Of a DNA stretch of 64,000 nt, positions 1 through 14,400 are shown piece after piece. A program made the position numbers and the translations under genes. The stretch spans positions 2,130,501-2,194,500 of the forward strand of contig NC_135554.1 in assembly GCF_964340395.1 (NCBI RefSeq). Direction: 5' to 3'. Under the pieces are notes generated by a model. That model worked only from the letters and a program-made list of their open reading frames with translations. It was not told the origin of the DNA and made no database searches. Every line of letters starts with the position of its first letter. Position 1 is the first letter of the stretch. Origin of the DNA: Glandiceps talaboti. Its lineage: Eukaryota > Hemichordata > Enteropneusta > Spengelidae.

Positions 1-250
1 ACACAATGCATGGATGAACAGATGGACATGTGGGACCCAACGTACTACCTGGTAGGCCTACTCGGCTTTGCCGTTTGGGACTAATTAGTTCAACTTTTCA
101 CTAAAAACTTGGAAACAATTCATCTCAGTATGGGAAGTCATTATGCAAATACAGAAGTATTTATTAGAGATTTGAGTTATATGGCAGGCAGCCATAAAAA
201 CAAAACTTTATAGAAAAGTGTGACCCCTTATTAAGAGTTACATAAATACT

Positions 251-291
<41 letters not shown>

Positions 292-1129
292 AAATTTATT
301 TAAGAACAGGGTAGCCAGGAAACAACAGAAGCTGATTTCCACCTGGGCCCTGTTACCACACACACAAAAAAACATTACATACCACACAAAAAGAGATTAC
401 AAACAATGCGAAAGCAACGTATAACAAAGACAAGATGAAAAAGCAACAATAACAATAGATAAAATTACACCGCCATCCAGTTACACCATACTGGAAGTCA
501 TCCTCTCTGACATAATATGATTTACTTCACTAACTGACATAACTCCAAATTGTTTTGTTTACCAAAATTTATTAATCAGTTTTCTGCCCCAAAATGATTA
601 TCAATGGATTATCTTGCCTTGTACAATCAACCAACTATAGACCCAAAAGAAACACACAAACACACACACACACACATTTCACCATGCATATAACTACTGA
701 ACCACAGTTCAGTTGTGCTTAAAATGACTTCTTTCCATTCATAGACTGCACAGATGCAGTTAGCAAAACAGAACATGGTTGACCATCCCAGACAAGACAC
801 TTACAAAGAAGAATTGTCTCAACTTAAAAAGAGGTGCGTAACACATAACTTAATATTCTGTGTTAGCTGGGTACTGGATCAATCCAACTAACATTTAAAT
901 TACATTCAGAGATATTTTGGCAAACACACACATTTGTTTGGCTATTGACTGCCCCATAACTAAATGTATGGTAGATAAATGAAGTGTACAATTTTGCAAA
1001 CTACAAGGTAAACGACTGCTCCTGAGGTTTGAATGTTCAAAAAAGTCTCAAGGCAGAAAGAGAGAGTTAGGGAGAGAGCAATATGGCCAATGGGTGGCCA
1101 TTTTTTAATGATTTTTTCATATCCTGAAC
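1..1129. other. Intergenic repeat-derived DNA, no gene seen
   Basis: No conserved coding sequence is visible. The stretch holds an (AGT)n microsatellite at 251-290 and a short CA run near 655-676. Directly after the CA run is a minus-strand fragment of the start of the family B element described at 44765-45735: 'agttgtgct' with the preceding 'actactgaacc' near 685-720. The 64-residue open frame on the minus strand is not supported by any motif. Confidence 0.5.
251..290. repeat. (AGT)n microsatellite
   Basis: About 13 uninterrupted AGT trinucleotides. Confidence 0.95.
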
Positions 1130-1600
1130 CATTACTTGGACATGATTGGACCAATTTCTGTCAAACTTGGTACAAGGATAACACACTATGGCATACATAT
1201 GTATGACAATTTATGTCTTGATACGATCTAATATGGTTGCTGGGCAGCCATTTTGTTACCCTTGTTTCATGTCCAGAGCCATAACTTTGATGTGTGAGAA
1301 CTGATTCCCTTTAAACTGGATGCAATGATTGTACCATAAATCTTCACATGTATATCAACTTGTGTCATGATACAATCCAATATGGCCACTGGGCAAACAT
1401 TTGACATTGTCCTTATACCAAATTTGAATGAGATCTGTTCAGGCATGTCTGCACAATGGCTTTGAACATTTTGTTATGATTTTTCCATGTTTGGGACCAT
1501 TACACAGACATGCATGAACAATTTCCAGACAATGTACTATGATGTATATATGTACGTCATCTTGTGTCACGATACGAAACAACAGGACTGCCTGTAGGCG
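1130..1600 (+). mobile_element. Diverged internal part of a family A TIR element
   Basis: The text 'caaacttggtacaaggataac', 'atgatacaatccaatatggcc' and 'cagccattttgtt' recurs in the same order as in the well-preserved family A copies at 7756-8429 and 51475-52282. This copy is clearly older and lacks recognisable termini. It ends at a poly-C run at about 1601-1625. Confidence 0.6.
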
Positions 1601-1815
1601 CCCCCCCCCCCCCCCCCCCCCCCCCTGCATTTTGTTCATGATTTGAACCACGTTAAACCTCAGCAGTGGTCGTTTACCGAGTAAATTAAAAGATTTCTCA
1701 TGACTTTGCCGCAATACCTTCTACAACCTATATTCAGTGATGGGTGACAGCCATGTGAATGTATTTGTGCATACCTTCCTCTGTCTGTCTGTAACTTTCT
1801 CTCTACACTCTATCT

Positions 1816-2050
<235 letters not shown>

Positions 2051-2234
2051 GTAGGTAATATAGCCATACAGTTGTATAATGAAGTACATATTGACTGGAG
2101 TAAAATTAGGGTATTGAAGCCAATTTCAAGTACTCTATGGGTTTCAATAATGTGTGTGTTTTTGAAATTTTATGCCATTAAATGGCCTCCTACATGTCCT
2201 TGATTAATTTTTAAAAAATAGCTCCAATGGCATT

Positions 2235-2856
2235 GTTGTACAGTTTTTAACTGTGTGAACAACTTAAAGTCAAAAACTGCTGGACCGATTACCATGATAC
2301 TTGGTGTGTATATTACCTTGGGTGTCTAGTTGGGAAATTGTTAGAAGCAAAATGGTCTTTTCACCGATGTGTGATTTGGGTAAAAAAAAATGATATTTGG
2401 TCAAAAAACTTAAACTCAAAAACTACTGAGCAGGTTGGTCTGAAATTTGGTGGGAACTTTCTTATAGGTGTTTTTGATAAGAATTGTTCATAATATGATA
2501 TACAAATTAGGTCTAAAAATGTGTCTTTTTGGTCAAAAATCTAAGCAGATCGGGCTGAAATTTGGTGGGAATGTTCAAAGGTGTGTTTAGGTTAAGAATT
2601 GCTTATGACATGTTTTGTTTTATTTGTTTGTTCTGTTTATTGTTCTGGAGGTATTATTCTGCAGTTACTGTTAAAAACATTTCGACACAATTGGCCCTAG
2701 CAACCATGACCACACCATTAGCAACTGAAATAATGGTTTATATTGCAAAGATGAATAAAGGGTAGGTGAATAAATAAAGATTCCAAAAATATATGTTTGC
2801 AAATATCCCTAGCAACAAGACCATGTCCATAGCAACAACAAAAGACAGTTGTGCTA
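2235..2856 (+). mobile_element. Partial family B TIR element (right end present)
   Basis: The segment 'gaacaacttaaagt...gaccgattaccatgatact' matches the element at 4487-6195. The right end carries 'agttgtgcta' (2847-2856), the inverse of the family B left end 'tagcacaact'. The left terminus is missing, replaced by the CT microsatellite region. Confidence 0.6.
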
Positions 2857-3600
2857 CAATGCCGTTGGAGCTGTTTTTTTATTTGTGTTCATTGTCATTT
2901 ATTTGAAAAATTGGGCTAAAATTTGGTAACAGCTAGGGTGATGTAAATGGAGAAAGTAAATAAATGACATTATCAATATCAAAATTACAAGTCTAATTAA
3001 TGCAATGGATTTTTGACTATAGGAAACAGACAATTATTTAAATGGTTAACAGACAGAAAGATAAAAGTTATAATCTTACAAGAAACTTACAGTACAAAAG
3101 AAACATCAAAATACTAGATGATTTGAAAGAAATTAACATGTTAATTTATAAGTGACTTTATAAGATAGCAATTACAAGGAATCAATTGATAATAAGTTGA
3201 GTATTTTATCAGCTTGAAATACTGCACAACAAACATGTTACCTACTAATGAATGAATTGACCTAGAATTGAATCTGAGAAATTGTTTGATGAACAAAATT
3301 AAAAATTAAGCCAAACATATGTGGGAACACTGTCTCAGACAGAACTCCGACTGATGAAGGACCCAACAGCTGGTCTGAAACATCTTAAAACAAGAGTCAA
3401 CTAAGTATCGACCCGGGGATGTATCGCCAATGTCTTCCCTGCAATAACTTTGACAAACTGGTCACTTTGCTAACTGACCTTTAAACCAATTTATCATACC
3501 AAACAAAATAATCAAATTTGAACCAGCTTTCAAAAATGCCTCAGATCCATTTATTAACAAACTTGATCCAACAACCCATAGTTGGTTATGGTAAACGCAA
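2857..3600. other. No gene recognised
   Basis: AT-rich unique-looking DNA. A short stretch near 3345-3405 ('gactgatgaaggacccaac') resembles text often seen next to LINE 3' ends in animal genomes, but I cannot place it in a named family. Confidence 0.4.
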
Positions 3601-4242
3601 TGTCATACACATTTTGAGTGTATTGATTTTGTTAACACCTGGTGTAATGATAACTATTTAGATCTTAATGTGTCAAAGACGAAAGAGCTTGTTTTGGACT
3701 TTAGAAGAAGACAAAATGAAAAACAGCCAGTTGTGATCAATAATATGGAGGTAGAGAGAGTGTCATCATATCCATATTTAGGTTGTATGATCGACTGCAA
3801 ATTGTCATTCGCACAACACATAGAAAATCAACTGAGAAAGGTAAACAAACGAATGTATTATATAAGATCAATGAAAAAGTTAAATGTAAGTTCAAGCGTA
3901 ATTGCTCTGTTTTTCAACTCAACAATATCGTCTGTTATTAACTATGCTAACACAGCCTTCTACGATCTGCTATCAAACCATCTCCAAGAAGACCTCAATC
4001 ACCCTAGAAAGATCTGTAAAAAGTTACTTGATGACAGTCATGATGAACCTGTTCAGAACTCTGTGGTGTACAAAGATAAAGTTATTAAGATGGCAGATAA
4101 AATAATGAAAGATCCTAATAATCCACTTCATACAGAGTATGAATATCTTCCAAGTAGTCGCCACCTTAGGGTTCCACGTTCTCGCACAAATAGATTTAAG
4201 CACAGTTTTGTACCAAGGTCAATCCATCTATTGAATCAGTAG
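3601..4242 (+). pseudogene. LINE (L2/CR1-like) reverse transcriptase C-terminal fragment
   Basis: The open frame reads through LNVSKTKELVLDFRRR, then YPYLGCMIDCKLSF, then a helical thumb and connection-like region. It ends in a basic tail with VPRSRTNRFKHSFVP before the TAG at 4240-4242. These blocks are typical of the region after the catalytic palm in L2/CR1-type ORF2 proteins. The YADD catalytic motif and the endonuclease are absent, so this is a 5'-truncated copy. Downstream lies a short 3' UTR-like stretch ending in a (TAA)n-type tail at about 4369-4407, as expected for LINEs that end in short tandem repeats rather than poly-A. About 190 residues remain of a protein normally near 1000. 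Assignment to the L2/CR1 group rests on motif memory, not a search. Confidence 0.85.
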
Positions 4243-4541
4243 CAGCCTGATGTGTGTTTATGTATATGTATGAAGGTAAAGTAAGTTGAATTAGTCTCTG
4301 TGTGTTCTTCCCTTTTCCCCTGCCAATGTACATCAAATTTCATGTAAATTTAGCATAACAATAAAGTATATAATAATAATAGTATAATAATAATAATAAT
4401 AATAATGATATTCATGGTGTTTGGAGTTCCCTTCCCTTTATTACTACTACACACACTTATAGTTTTGAGTTCATAAAAGGTTTTTTAGCACAACTGAATT
4501 GAGGTTCAGTAGTGCTATAGGGATTGCCCGGCATCTGTCTG

Positions 4542-4657
<116 letters not shown>

Positions 4658-4866
4658 CAACTTAAAGTAAAAAAAACGCTGAACCGATTGCCATGATATT
4701 TGGTGGGTCCATTACCTTGGGTGTCTAGTTGGGAAATTGTTCAAATCAAAATGATCACATCACAGGTGTGTGATTTGGGTAAAAAAATGTGATTTTTGGT
4801 CAAAAAACTTAAACTCAGAAACTACTGGGCAGATTGGTGTGAAATTTGGTGGGAACATTCTTAAAG

Positions 4867-5060
4867 TTGAAAAAATAATGCGAAAGAACATATACCAAGT
4901 CCATGTTCATAACTCAATACAGTGCAAAAAGATGCACAAAGTGTAAAATGTTTGTTATTGTACGTACAATAACAAACATTTTACACATTGTTTAATGTTT
5001 TGCCGTTTATTGAGATGTGAACATGGACTTGGTATATGTTATTTCACATTATTTTTTCAA
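4867..5060. mobile_element. 194-bp foldback MITE
   Basis: The whole segment folds on itself. The outer arms start 'ttgaaaaaataatg' and end with its exact inverse. Both arms contain the same 'catataccaagtccatgttc' text in opposite orientation. The centre, 4941-4986, is a perfect 46-bp palindrome. Only small mismatches and loops lie between. It sits inside a family B element, so it is the younger insertion. Confidence 0.85.
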
Positions 5061-5559
5061 GTAGAAAAACATGGTGAAACTGTTTTATCAAATAAAAATC
5101 CAAAATAAATACCAAATTCTCATCCATATGGCCACTTTAAGGGGGTGTAAAGTAAGATTTGGTCATGACATGATGATTCCATCAGTAATATGCAAATTAG
5201 GGCCAAAACTGTGTCTTTTTGGTTAAAAATCTATAATTCCAAAACTACTAAGCAGATTGGGCTTAAATTTAATGGGAATGCATCTAGGGATGTATAGGTG
5301 AAGAAATATTATGCATACAATGATTCCATGACTGATATGCAAATTAGGTGTAAAAATGTTCATTTTTGGTCAAAAACATATCTCAAAAAGTACTTGGTCA
5401 ATGAGTCTGAAACTTGGTGAGATGTTTCTGAAAGTGTTATTCTGCAGATTTTCTGACAAAATTGGCCCTAGCTACCATGACCACGACCTTAGCAACAAGC
5501 AAATGGCAGTATATTGTGGTCAAATAACAACATCATCTGGTAGGCAAGTGAGTAAACAT

Positions 5560-6090
5560 TCAAACCATGTATGCAAATACCCTAGCAACCATGACCACGC
5601 CCATAGCAACAGCCAAACGGTTGTGTATTTCACAAAGATAACAGGGATTAATAGACAATTGAATAAACATTCAAAAATGTATGTAAATTTGCCTAGCAAC
5701 AAGACCACGCCCATAGCAACAGCCAAATTATCACATATATTGTGAAGATAACCAGGGATTAATAAATTGAATAAACATTCAAAAAATGTATGTAAATTTG
5801 CCTAGCAACAAAACCATGCCCATAGCAACAGCCAAATGATCACATATATTGTGAAGATAACAACAGGAATTGAAAGACAATTGAATAAACATTGACAAAT
5901 GTATTTAAGTGTGCCTAGCAACAAGACCACGCCCATAGCAACAGCCAAATGAGCATGTATATTGCCAAGATAATATCAGGAATTCATACACAAGTGAACA
6001 AAAACATCTTAAAATGTATGCAAATATATCTAACAACATGACCACACCCATAGCAACAGCCAAATGATCGTGTACATCGCAAAGATAGCA
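5560..6090 (+). repeat. Tandem array of ~110-bp monomers inside family B
   Basis: The unit is marked by 'cctagcaacaagaccacgcc' and 'catagcaacagccaaatg', with starts near 5579, 5692, 5801, 5913 and about 6025. Spacing is 109-113 bp. The copies are diverged. The same monomer array appears in the copy at 44765-45735. Confidence 0.85.
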
Positions 6091-6497
6091 ACATGGTTGG
6101 TTAGGTAGCTGGATAGTCATTCAGCAAATGAACACCTATTGTTAGCATGGACTAACATATAGATAAACATTTTTAAAAACTTTACAGTTGTGCTACAACA
6201 CCATTGGTGGTATTTTTTATTTATGATATTCATTTAAAATCCACAACAGGTTGATGAAAACTAAAGAAAACATTATTGAGGCTCTTGAGGACCTGAAGTA
6301 TGAGAGTGAAGATTTAGAAGCAAGATAGCTGGAACTATTTTATCTTTACATGTATGGCATATACCAACAGAATGGAACACATACTAGATTACAAAATTGT
6401 TTTACAAGATCATGTCAACAAATGTAGACATTTAAATTTCTAGAGATTTTTGCTTTGTCTTTAATCAATTTCTTAATTGAAATGCTATTTTTGAAAT

Positions 6498-6612
6498 GCC
6501 ATATACATCAACGGCCATATACATCAACGGCCATATACATCAACGGCCATATACATCAACGGCCATATACATCAACGGCCATATACATCAACGGCCATTT
6601 ACATCAACGGCT
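6498..6612. repeat. 16-bp minisatellite plus short duplication
   Basis: Seven copies of a 16-bp unit ('catatacatcaacggc'). The following ~35 bp ('ttgttaactggatgg...') and one unit are then duplicated at about 6653-6705. Confidence 0.92.
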
Positions 6613-6719
6613 TGTTAACTGGATGGATAAAGATTTCACACTCATTTGAAATGCCATATACATCAACGGCTTGTTAACTGGATGGATAAAGATTTCACAC
6701 TCAAGTAAAATGTCACTTG

Positions 6720-7140
6720 ATGTCAGCGTGGGTTTATTATTACTGCATCACTTCCTACTAGTAGACAGCTAGATAATTTTTTGTATCGGCAACGTCCTTT
6801 TACTAAACATAGTTATATTTTGTACGATTTCTTATGCAATAACGAATTCCAGGTTGCTAATTTTGATGCACAAAATGTTAAACATACTTACTTTAATGAC
6901 ATTTTCTAAGTCTTACATTGACCATGTTTTTTGTTCTAGTTCAGCAATGGATATCATTAATGGGTGTGCTATTATGTCAGATCTATCTTTAAATGTTAGT
7001 GATCATTATCCACTTTGTACTACACTCTACTTTAGTCTTAAGTTTGTTTCTGATGTTAACACTATAAACGCGCCTTCATTCCTGGTAGTCAACTGGTCTG
7101 ATGATAGAATATGCTCTGCCTATATTTTATTCATTTATTT
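6720..7140 (+). pseudogene. LINE ORF2 endonuclease fragment, frameshifted
   Basis: In one frame I read RQLDNFLYRQRPFTKHSY and then QNVKHTYFND. The text then shifts frame and continues as SYIDHVFCSSS and NVSDHYPL. The last two correspond to the C-terminal blocks of LINE apurinic-type endonucleases (the S-D-H catalytic histidine motif). It is a broken remnant with no adjoining reverse transcriptase in the same orientation. Confidence 0.75.
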
Positions 7141-7310
7141 TCTGCATCCCTTTTATATCAGGGGCTCACTAAAAATATTAGGAGCAGCATTTACATAGCA
7201 GTCAAATACATAAAAAAAAAATTAAATATCATGTTAAAATAGCAACTAATAACTTCAAAGAAATAATAAGAGAGAAATAAATAAATAAAAAATTTCAATT
7301 CTCCATCAGG

Positions 7311-7745
7311 TTAAACATGTTTTCCTATGTTCCATTGCACTATTAGAAATCGCTGGATAAATTTGTCAATTTTTTGACTTAATAAATTTTTTGTACTGTC
7401 TCCTATAAAGAGGCTTAACAGTTCTTTACCTCGTATAAAATCTTTATATAGGTTTGTCTCTGTATGGTTAAGTAAAAGATCTTTTGTATTCTTTATTAAG
7501 ATGGGATGATAGGTAGAAAGGCTTTCACATGAAAAGAGAAAGTGTTCAAGTGTTTCATCTTCTTGCCCACAGCAGGGACAGGAGCAATCAAAGTCACAGT
7601 TTTCCCACTTTCTCTTTTCATATGAAAGTCCAAATGTATAGGATCTTGCTTTAAATTTTAATTGTGGCCCTTTGAAGTCATTTACTGATTTAAGATACGG
7701 TTCCATTTCTAAAGATGTTTTGAACCTACGGTAGTGAATGAGACT
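7311..7745 (-). pseudogene. LINE ORF2 C-terminal (zinc-knuckle) fragment
   Basis: Minus-strand frame ending at the TAA at 7313-7311. It contains the cysteine/histidine cluster CPCCGQEDETLEHFLFSC, characteristic of the region after the reverse transcriptase in several LINE clades. It is oriented opposite to the endonuclease fragment at 6720-7140. Its upstream side is cut at ~7755 by a family A element, so the longer apparent open frame is a fusion artefact of the insertion. Confidence 0.8.
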
Positions 7746-7755
7746 AGACTTTTTT

Positions 7756-8429
7756 AGTCCCCGCAGATGCAGACTTATGGATTGGGTTCCGTCTGTCCGT
7801 GTGTCCGTGCATCCGTCCGTCCGTCCATCCGTCTGTCCGTCCATCCGCAGCTGTTTCTTGGAGATGCCTGGACCGATTTTTTTCAAACTTGGTACAGGGG
7901 CAACATACAATGGCATACATATGCACGTCAATTTGTTTCATGATACGATCCATTTTGTTTGTGAATTTTCCATGTCCAAAGCCATAACTCAGACATGCTT
8001 GAACAGATCTCATTCAAAGTTGGTATTAGGACAGTGTTCTATGACATACATGTGCATATCCATTTTCGTCATGATACGATCCAATATGGCTGCCTGGCTG
8101 CCATTTTGCTTCCGAATTTTCCATGTCCAAAGCCATAACTCAGACATGCTTGAACAGGTTCCCCCCGTACCAGCCGAGTCCTTTATTGTTGAATGGTTTA
8201 TTCCATCACGTCATCTTGAAGAGTAGGCATGCCCCATGTCCAACGAGGAGACACAACATAAGTAGGCATGTTCCATGTCCAACGAGCAGACACAACATAT
8301 CTAAGTCTGTTTGATTTAGGTTCACAAGTGTTGTTGCGTGATCAGAGTAGTGATATCAAGAAAATGACAACATAAACTGCCAGTTCCTTAAAACCCAATC
8401 ATAGCGGGGACTATGTCATTCTCAATGAC
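7756..8429 (+). mobile_element. Family A TIR element, copy 2
   Basis: The left end is 'agtccccgc' (7756-7764) and the right end is the inverse 'gcggggact' (8404-8412), followed by a near-palindromic 'gtcattctcaatgac' that every family A copy carries. 'ggattggg' near the left and 'cccaatca' near the right extend the inverted match. A CCGT-type microsatellite follows the left end, then copies of a ~150-bp monomer ('cagccattttg', 'ccaaagccataactcagac'). It carries no protein. Confidence 0.8.
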
Positions 8430-8494
8430 ATGTTTCATTGTTGGTTTCTCTTCTTGTGAAGGCTTAATATATAAATAAAAAATAAATAATTACT

Positions 8495-11400
8495 ATGTAC
8501 ATGTATGTCAATTGATATGTTACTGTCAGACTGGGTTTATTAGTATGTGTATATCAGTTGATATGTTACTGTCAGACTGGGTTTATTAGTATGTGTATAT
8601 CAGTATATATGTTACTATCAGACTGGGTTTATTAGTATGTGTATATCAGTTGATATGTTACTGTCAGACTGGGTTTATTAGTATGTGTATATCAGTATAT
8701 ATGTTACTATCAGACTGGGTTTATTAGTATGTGTATATCAGGTGATATGTTACTATCAGACTGGGTTTATTAGTATGTGTATATCAGTATATATGTTACT
8801 ATCAGACTGGGTTTATTAGTATGTGTATATCAGTTGATATGTTACTATCAGACTGGGTTTATTAGTATGTGTATATCAGTATATATGTTACTATCAGACT
8901 GGGTTTATTAGTATGTGTATATCAGTTGATATGTTACTATCAGACTGGGTTTATTAGTATGTGTATATCAGTTGATATGTTACTGTCAGACTGGGTTTAT
9001 TAGTATGTGTATATCAGTATATATGTTACTATCAGACTGGGTTTATTAGTATGTGTATATCAGTTGATATGTTACTATCAGACTGGGTTTATTAGTATGT
9101 GTATATCAGTTGATATGTTACTGTCAGACTGGGTTTATTAGTATGTGTATATCAGTTGATATGTTACTGTCAGACTGGGTTTATTAGTATGTGTATATCA
9201 GTATATATGTTACTATCAGACTGGGTTTATTAGTATGTGTATATCAGTTGATATGTTACTGTCAGACTGGGTTTATTAGTATGTGTATATCAGTATATAT
9301 GTTACTATCAGACTGGGTTTATTAGTATGTGTATATCAGTTGATATGTTACTATCAGACTGGGTTTATTAGTATGTGTATATCAGTATATATGTTACTAT
9401 CAGACTGGGTTTATTAGTATGTGTATATCAGTTGATATGTTACTATCAGACTGGGTTTATTAGTATGTGTATATCAGTTGATATGTTACTGTCAGACTGG
9501 GTTTATTAGTATGTGTATATCAGTATATATGTTACTATCAGACTGGGTTTATTAGTATGTGTATATCAGTATATATGTTACTATCAGACTGGGTTTATTA
9601 GTATGTGTATATCAGTTGATATGTTACTATCAGACTGGGTTTATTAGTATGTGTATATCAGTTGATATGTTACTGTCAGACTGGGTTTATTAGTATGTGT
9701 ATATCAGTATATATGTTACTATCAGACTGGGTTTATTAGTATGTGTATATCAGTTGATATGTTACTATCAGACTGGGTTTATTAGTATGTGTATATCAGT
9801 TGATATGTTACTGTCAGACTGGGTTTATTAGTATGTGTATATCAGTTGATATGTTACTGTCAGACTGGGTTTATTAGTATGTGTATATCAGTATATATGT
9901 TACTATCAGACTGGGTTTATTAGTATGTGTATATCAGTTGATATGTTACTGTCAGACTGGGTTTATTAGTATGTGTATATCAGTATATATGTTACTATCA
10001 GACTGGGTTTATTAGTATGTGTATATCAGTTGATATGTTACTATCAGACTGGGTTTATTAGTATGTGTATATCAGTATATATGTTACTATCAGACTGGGT
10101 TTATTAGTATGTGTATATCAGTTGATATGTTACTGTCAGACTGGGTTTATTAGTATGTGTATATCAGTATATATGTTACTATCAGACTGGGTTTATTAGT
10201 ATGTGTATATCAGTTGATATGTTACTATCAGACTGGGTTTATTAGTATGTGTATATCAGTTGATATGTTACTGTCAGACTGGGTTTATTAGTATGTGTAT
10301 ATCAGTTGATATGTTACTGTCAGACTGGGTTTATTAGTATGTGTATATCAGTATATATGTTACTGTCAGACTGGGTTTATTAGTATGTGTATATCAGTAT
10401 ATATGTTACTATCAGACTGGGTTTATTAGTATGTGTATATCAGTATATATGTTACTATCAGACTGGGTTTATTAGTATGTGTATATCAGTTGATATGTTA
10501 CTATCAGACTGGGTTTATTAGTATGTGTATATCAGTATATATGTTACTATCAGACTGGGTTTATTAGTATGTGTATATCAGTTGATATGTTACTGTCAGA
10601 CTGGGTTTATTAGTATGTGTATATCAGTATATATGTTACTATCAGACTGGGTTTATTAGTATGTGTATATCAGTTGATATGTTACTATCAGACTGGGTTT
10701 ATTAGTATGTGTATATCAGTTGATATGTTACTATCAGACTGGGTTTATTAGTATGTGTATATCAGTTGATATGTTACTGTCAGACTGGGTTTATTAGTAT
10801 GTGTATATCAGTATATATGTTACTATCAGACTGGGTTTATTAGTATGTGTATATCAGTTGATATGTTACTGTCAGACTGGGTTTATTAGTATGTGTATAT
10901 CAGTATATATGTTACTATCAGACTGGGTTTATTAGTATGTGTATATCAGTTGATATGTTACTATCAGACTGGGTTTATTAGTATGTGTATATCAGTATAT
11001 ATGTTACTATCAGACTGGGTTTATTAGTATGTGTATATCAGTTGATATGTTACTGTCAGACTGGGTTTATTAGTATGTGTATATCAGTATATATGTTACT
11101 ATCAGACTGGGTTTATTAGTATGTGTATATCAGTTGATATGTTACTATCAGACTGGGTTTATTAGTATGTGTATATCAGTTGATATGTTACTGTCAGACT
11201 GGGTTTATTAGTATGTGTATATCAGTTGATATGTTACTGTCAGACTGGGTTTATTAGTATGTGTATATCAGTATATATGTTACTATCAGACTGGGTTTAT
11301 TAGTATGTGTATATCAGTTGATATGTTACTATCAGACTGGGTTTATTAGTATGTGTATATCAGTTGATATGTTACTATGAGACTGGGTTTATTAGTATGT

Positions 11401-14400
11401 GTATATCAGTTGATATGTTACTATCAGACTGGGTTTATTAGTATGTGTATATCAGTTGATATGTTACTATCAGACTGGGTTTATTAGTATGTGTATATCA
11501 ATATATATGTTACTATCAGACTGGGTTTATTAGTATGTGTATATCAGTTGATATGTTACTATCAGATTGGGTTTATTAGTATGTGTATATCAGTTGATAT
11601 GTTACTGTCAGATTGGGTTTATTAGTATGTGTATATCAGTATATATGTTACTATCAGACTGGGTTTATTAGTATGTGTATATCAGTTGATATGTTACTAT
11701 CAGACTGGGTTTATTAGTATGTGTATATCAGTTGATATGTTACTATCAGACTGGGTTTATTAGTATGTGTATATCAGTTGATATGTTACTATCAGATTGG
11801 GTTTATTAGTATGTGTATATCAGTTGATATGTTACTATCAGACTGGGTTTATTAGTATGTGTATATCAGTTGATATGTTACTATCAGACTGGGTTTATTA
11901 GTATGTGTATATCAGTTGATATGTTACTGTCAGACTGGGTTTATTAGTATGTGTATATCAGTTGATATGTTACTATCAGACTGGGTTTATTAGTATGTGT
12001 ATATCAGTTGATATAGTACTGTTAGACTGGGTTTATTAGTATGTGTATATCAGTTGATATGTTACTATCAGACTGGGTTTATTAGTATGTGTATATCAGT
12101 TGATATGTTACTATCAGACTGGGTTTATTAGTATGTGTATATCAGTTGATATGTTACTATCAGACTAGTGGGTTTATTAGTATGTGTATATCAGTTGATA
12201 TGTTACTGTCAGACTGGGTTTATTAGTATGTGTATATCAGTTGATATGTTACTATCAGACTGGGTTTATTAGTATGTGTATATCAGTTGATATGTTACTA
12301 TCAGACTGGGTTTATTAGTATGTGTATATCAGTTGATATGTTACTGTCAGACTGGGTTTATTAGTATGTGTATATCAGTTGATATGTTACTGTCAGACTG
12401 GGTTTATTAGTATGTGTATATCAGTTGATATGTTACTGTCAGACTGGGTTTATTAGTATGTGTATATCAGTTGATATAGTACTGTTAGACTGGGTTTATT
12501 AGTATGTGTATATCAGTTGATATGTTACTATCAGACTGGGTTTATTAGTATGTGTATATCAGTTGATATGTTACTATCAGACTAGTGGGTTTATTAGTAT
12601 GTGTATATCAGTTGATATGTTACTGTCAGACTGGGTTTATTAGTATGTGTATATCTGTTGATATGTTACTATCAGACTGGGTTTATTAGTATGTGTATAT
12701 CAGTTGATATGTTACTATCAGACTGGGTTTATTAGTATGTGTATATCAGTTGATATGTTACTATCAGACTGGGTTTATTAGTATGTGTATATCAGTTGAT
12801 ATGTTACTATCAGACTGGGTTTATTAGTATGTGTATATCAGTATATATGTTACTATCAGACTGGGTTTATTAGTATGTGTATATCAGTATATATGTTACT
12901 ATCAGACTGGGTTTATTAGTATGTGTATATCAGTTGATATGTTACTATCAGACTGGGTTTATTAGTATGTGTATATCAGTTGATATGTTACTATCAGACT
13001 GGGTTTACTAGTATGTGTATATCAGTTGATATGTTACTATCAGACTGGGTTTACTAGTATGTGTATATCAGTTGATATGTTACTATCAGACTGGGTTTAT
13101 TAGTATGTGTATATCAGTTGATATGTTACTATCAGACTGGGTTTATTAGTATGTGTATATCAGTTGATATGTTACTATCAGACTGGGTTTATTAGTATGT
13201 GTATATCAGTTGATATGTTACTGTCAGACTGGGTTTATTAGTATGTGTATATCAGTTGATATGTTACTGTCAGACTGGGTTTATTAGTATGTGTATATCA
13301 GACTGGGTTTACTAGTATGTGTATATCAGTTGATATGTTACTATCAGACTGGGTTTACTAGTATGTGTATATCAGTTGATATGTTACTATCAGACTGGGT
13401 TTATTAGTATGTGTATATCAGTTGATATGTTACTATCAGACAGGGTTTATTAGTATGTGTATATCAGTTGATATGTTACTGTCAGACTGGGTTTATTAGT
13501 ATGTGTATATCAGTTGATATAGTACTGTTAGACTGGGTTTATTAGTATGTGTATATCAGTTGATATGTTACTGTCAGACTGGGTTTATTAGTATGTGTAT
13601 ATCAGTTGATATGTTACTATCAGACTGGGTTTATTAGTATGTGTATATCAGTTGATATGTTACTATCAGACTGGGTTTATTAGTATGTGTATATCAGTTG
13701 ATATGTTACTATCAGACTGGGTTTATTAGTATGTGTATATCAGTTGATATGTTACTATCAGACTGGGTTTATTAGTATGTGTATATCAGTTGATATGTTA
13801 CTATCAGACTGGGTTTATTAGTATGTGTATATCAGTTGATATGTTACTATCAGACTGGGTTTATTAGTATGTGTATATCAGACTGGGTTTATTAGTATGT
13901 GTATATCAGTTGATATGTTACTATCAGACTGGGTTTACTAGTATGTGTATATCAGTTGATATGTTACTATCAGACTGGGTTTATTAGTATGTGTATATCA
14001 GTTGATATGTTACTATCAGACAGGGTTTATTAGTATGTGTATATCAGTTGATATGTTACTATCAGACTGGGTTTACTAGTATGTGTATATCAGTTGATAT
14101 GTTACTATCAGACTGGGTTTATTAGTATGTGTATATCAGTTGATATGTTACTATCAGACTGGTTTATTAGTATGTGTATATCAGTTGATATGTTACTATC
14201 AGACTGGGTTTATTAGTATGTGTATATCAGTTGATATGTTACTGTCAGACTGGGTTTATTAGTATGTGTATATCAGTATATATGTTACTATCAGATTGGG
14301 TTTATTAGTATGTGTATATCAGTTGATATGTTACTGTCAGATTGGGTTTATTAGTATGTGTATATCAGTTGATATGTTACTATCAGACTGGGTTTATTAG

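Noticed and set aside
7311-7931. A single 206-residue protein
   Set aside because: Its N-terminal third is family A element sequence; only the part after the insertion point (7745 downwards) is LINE-derived.
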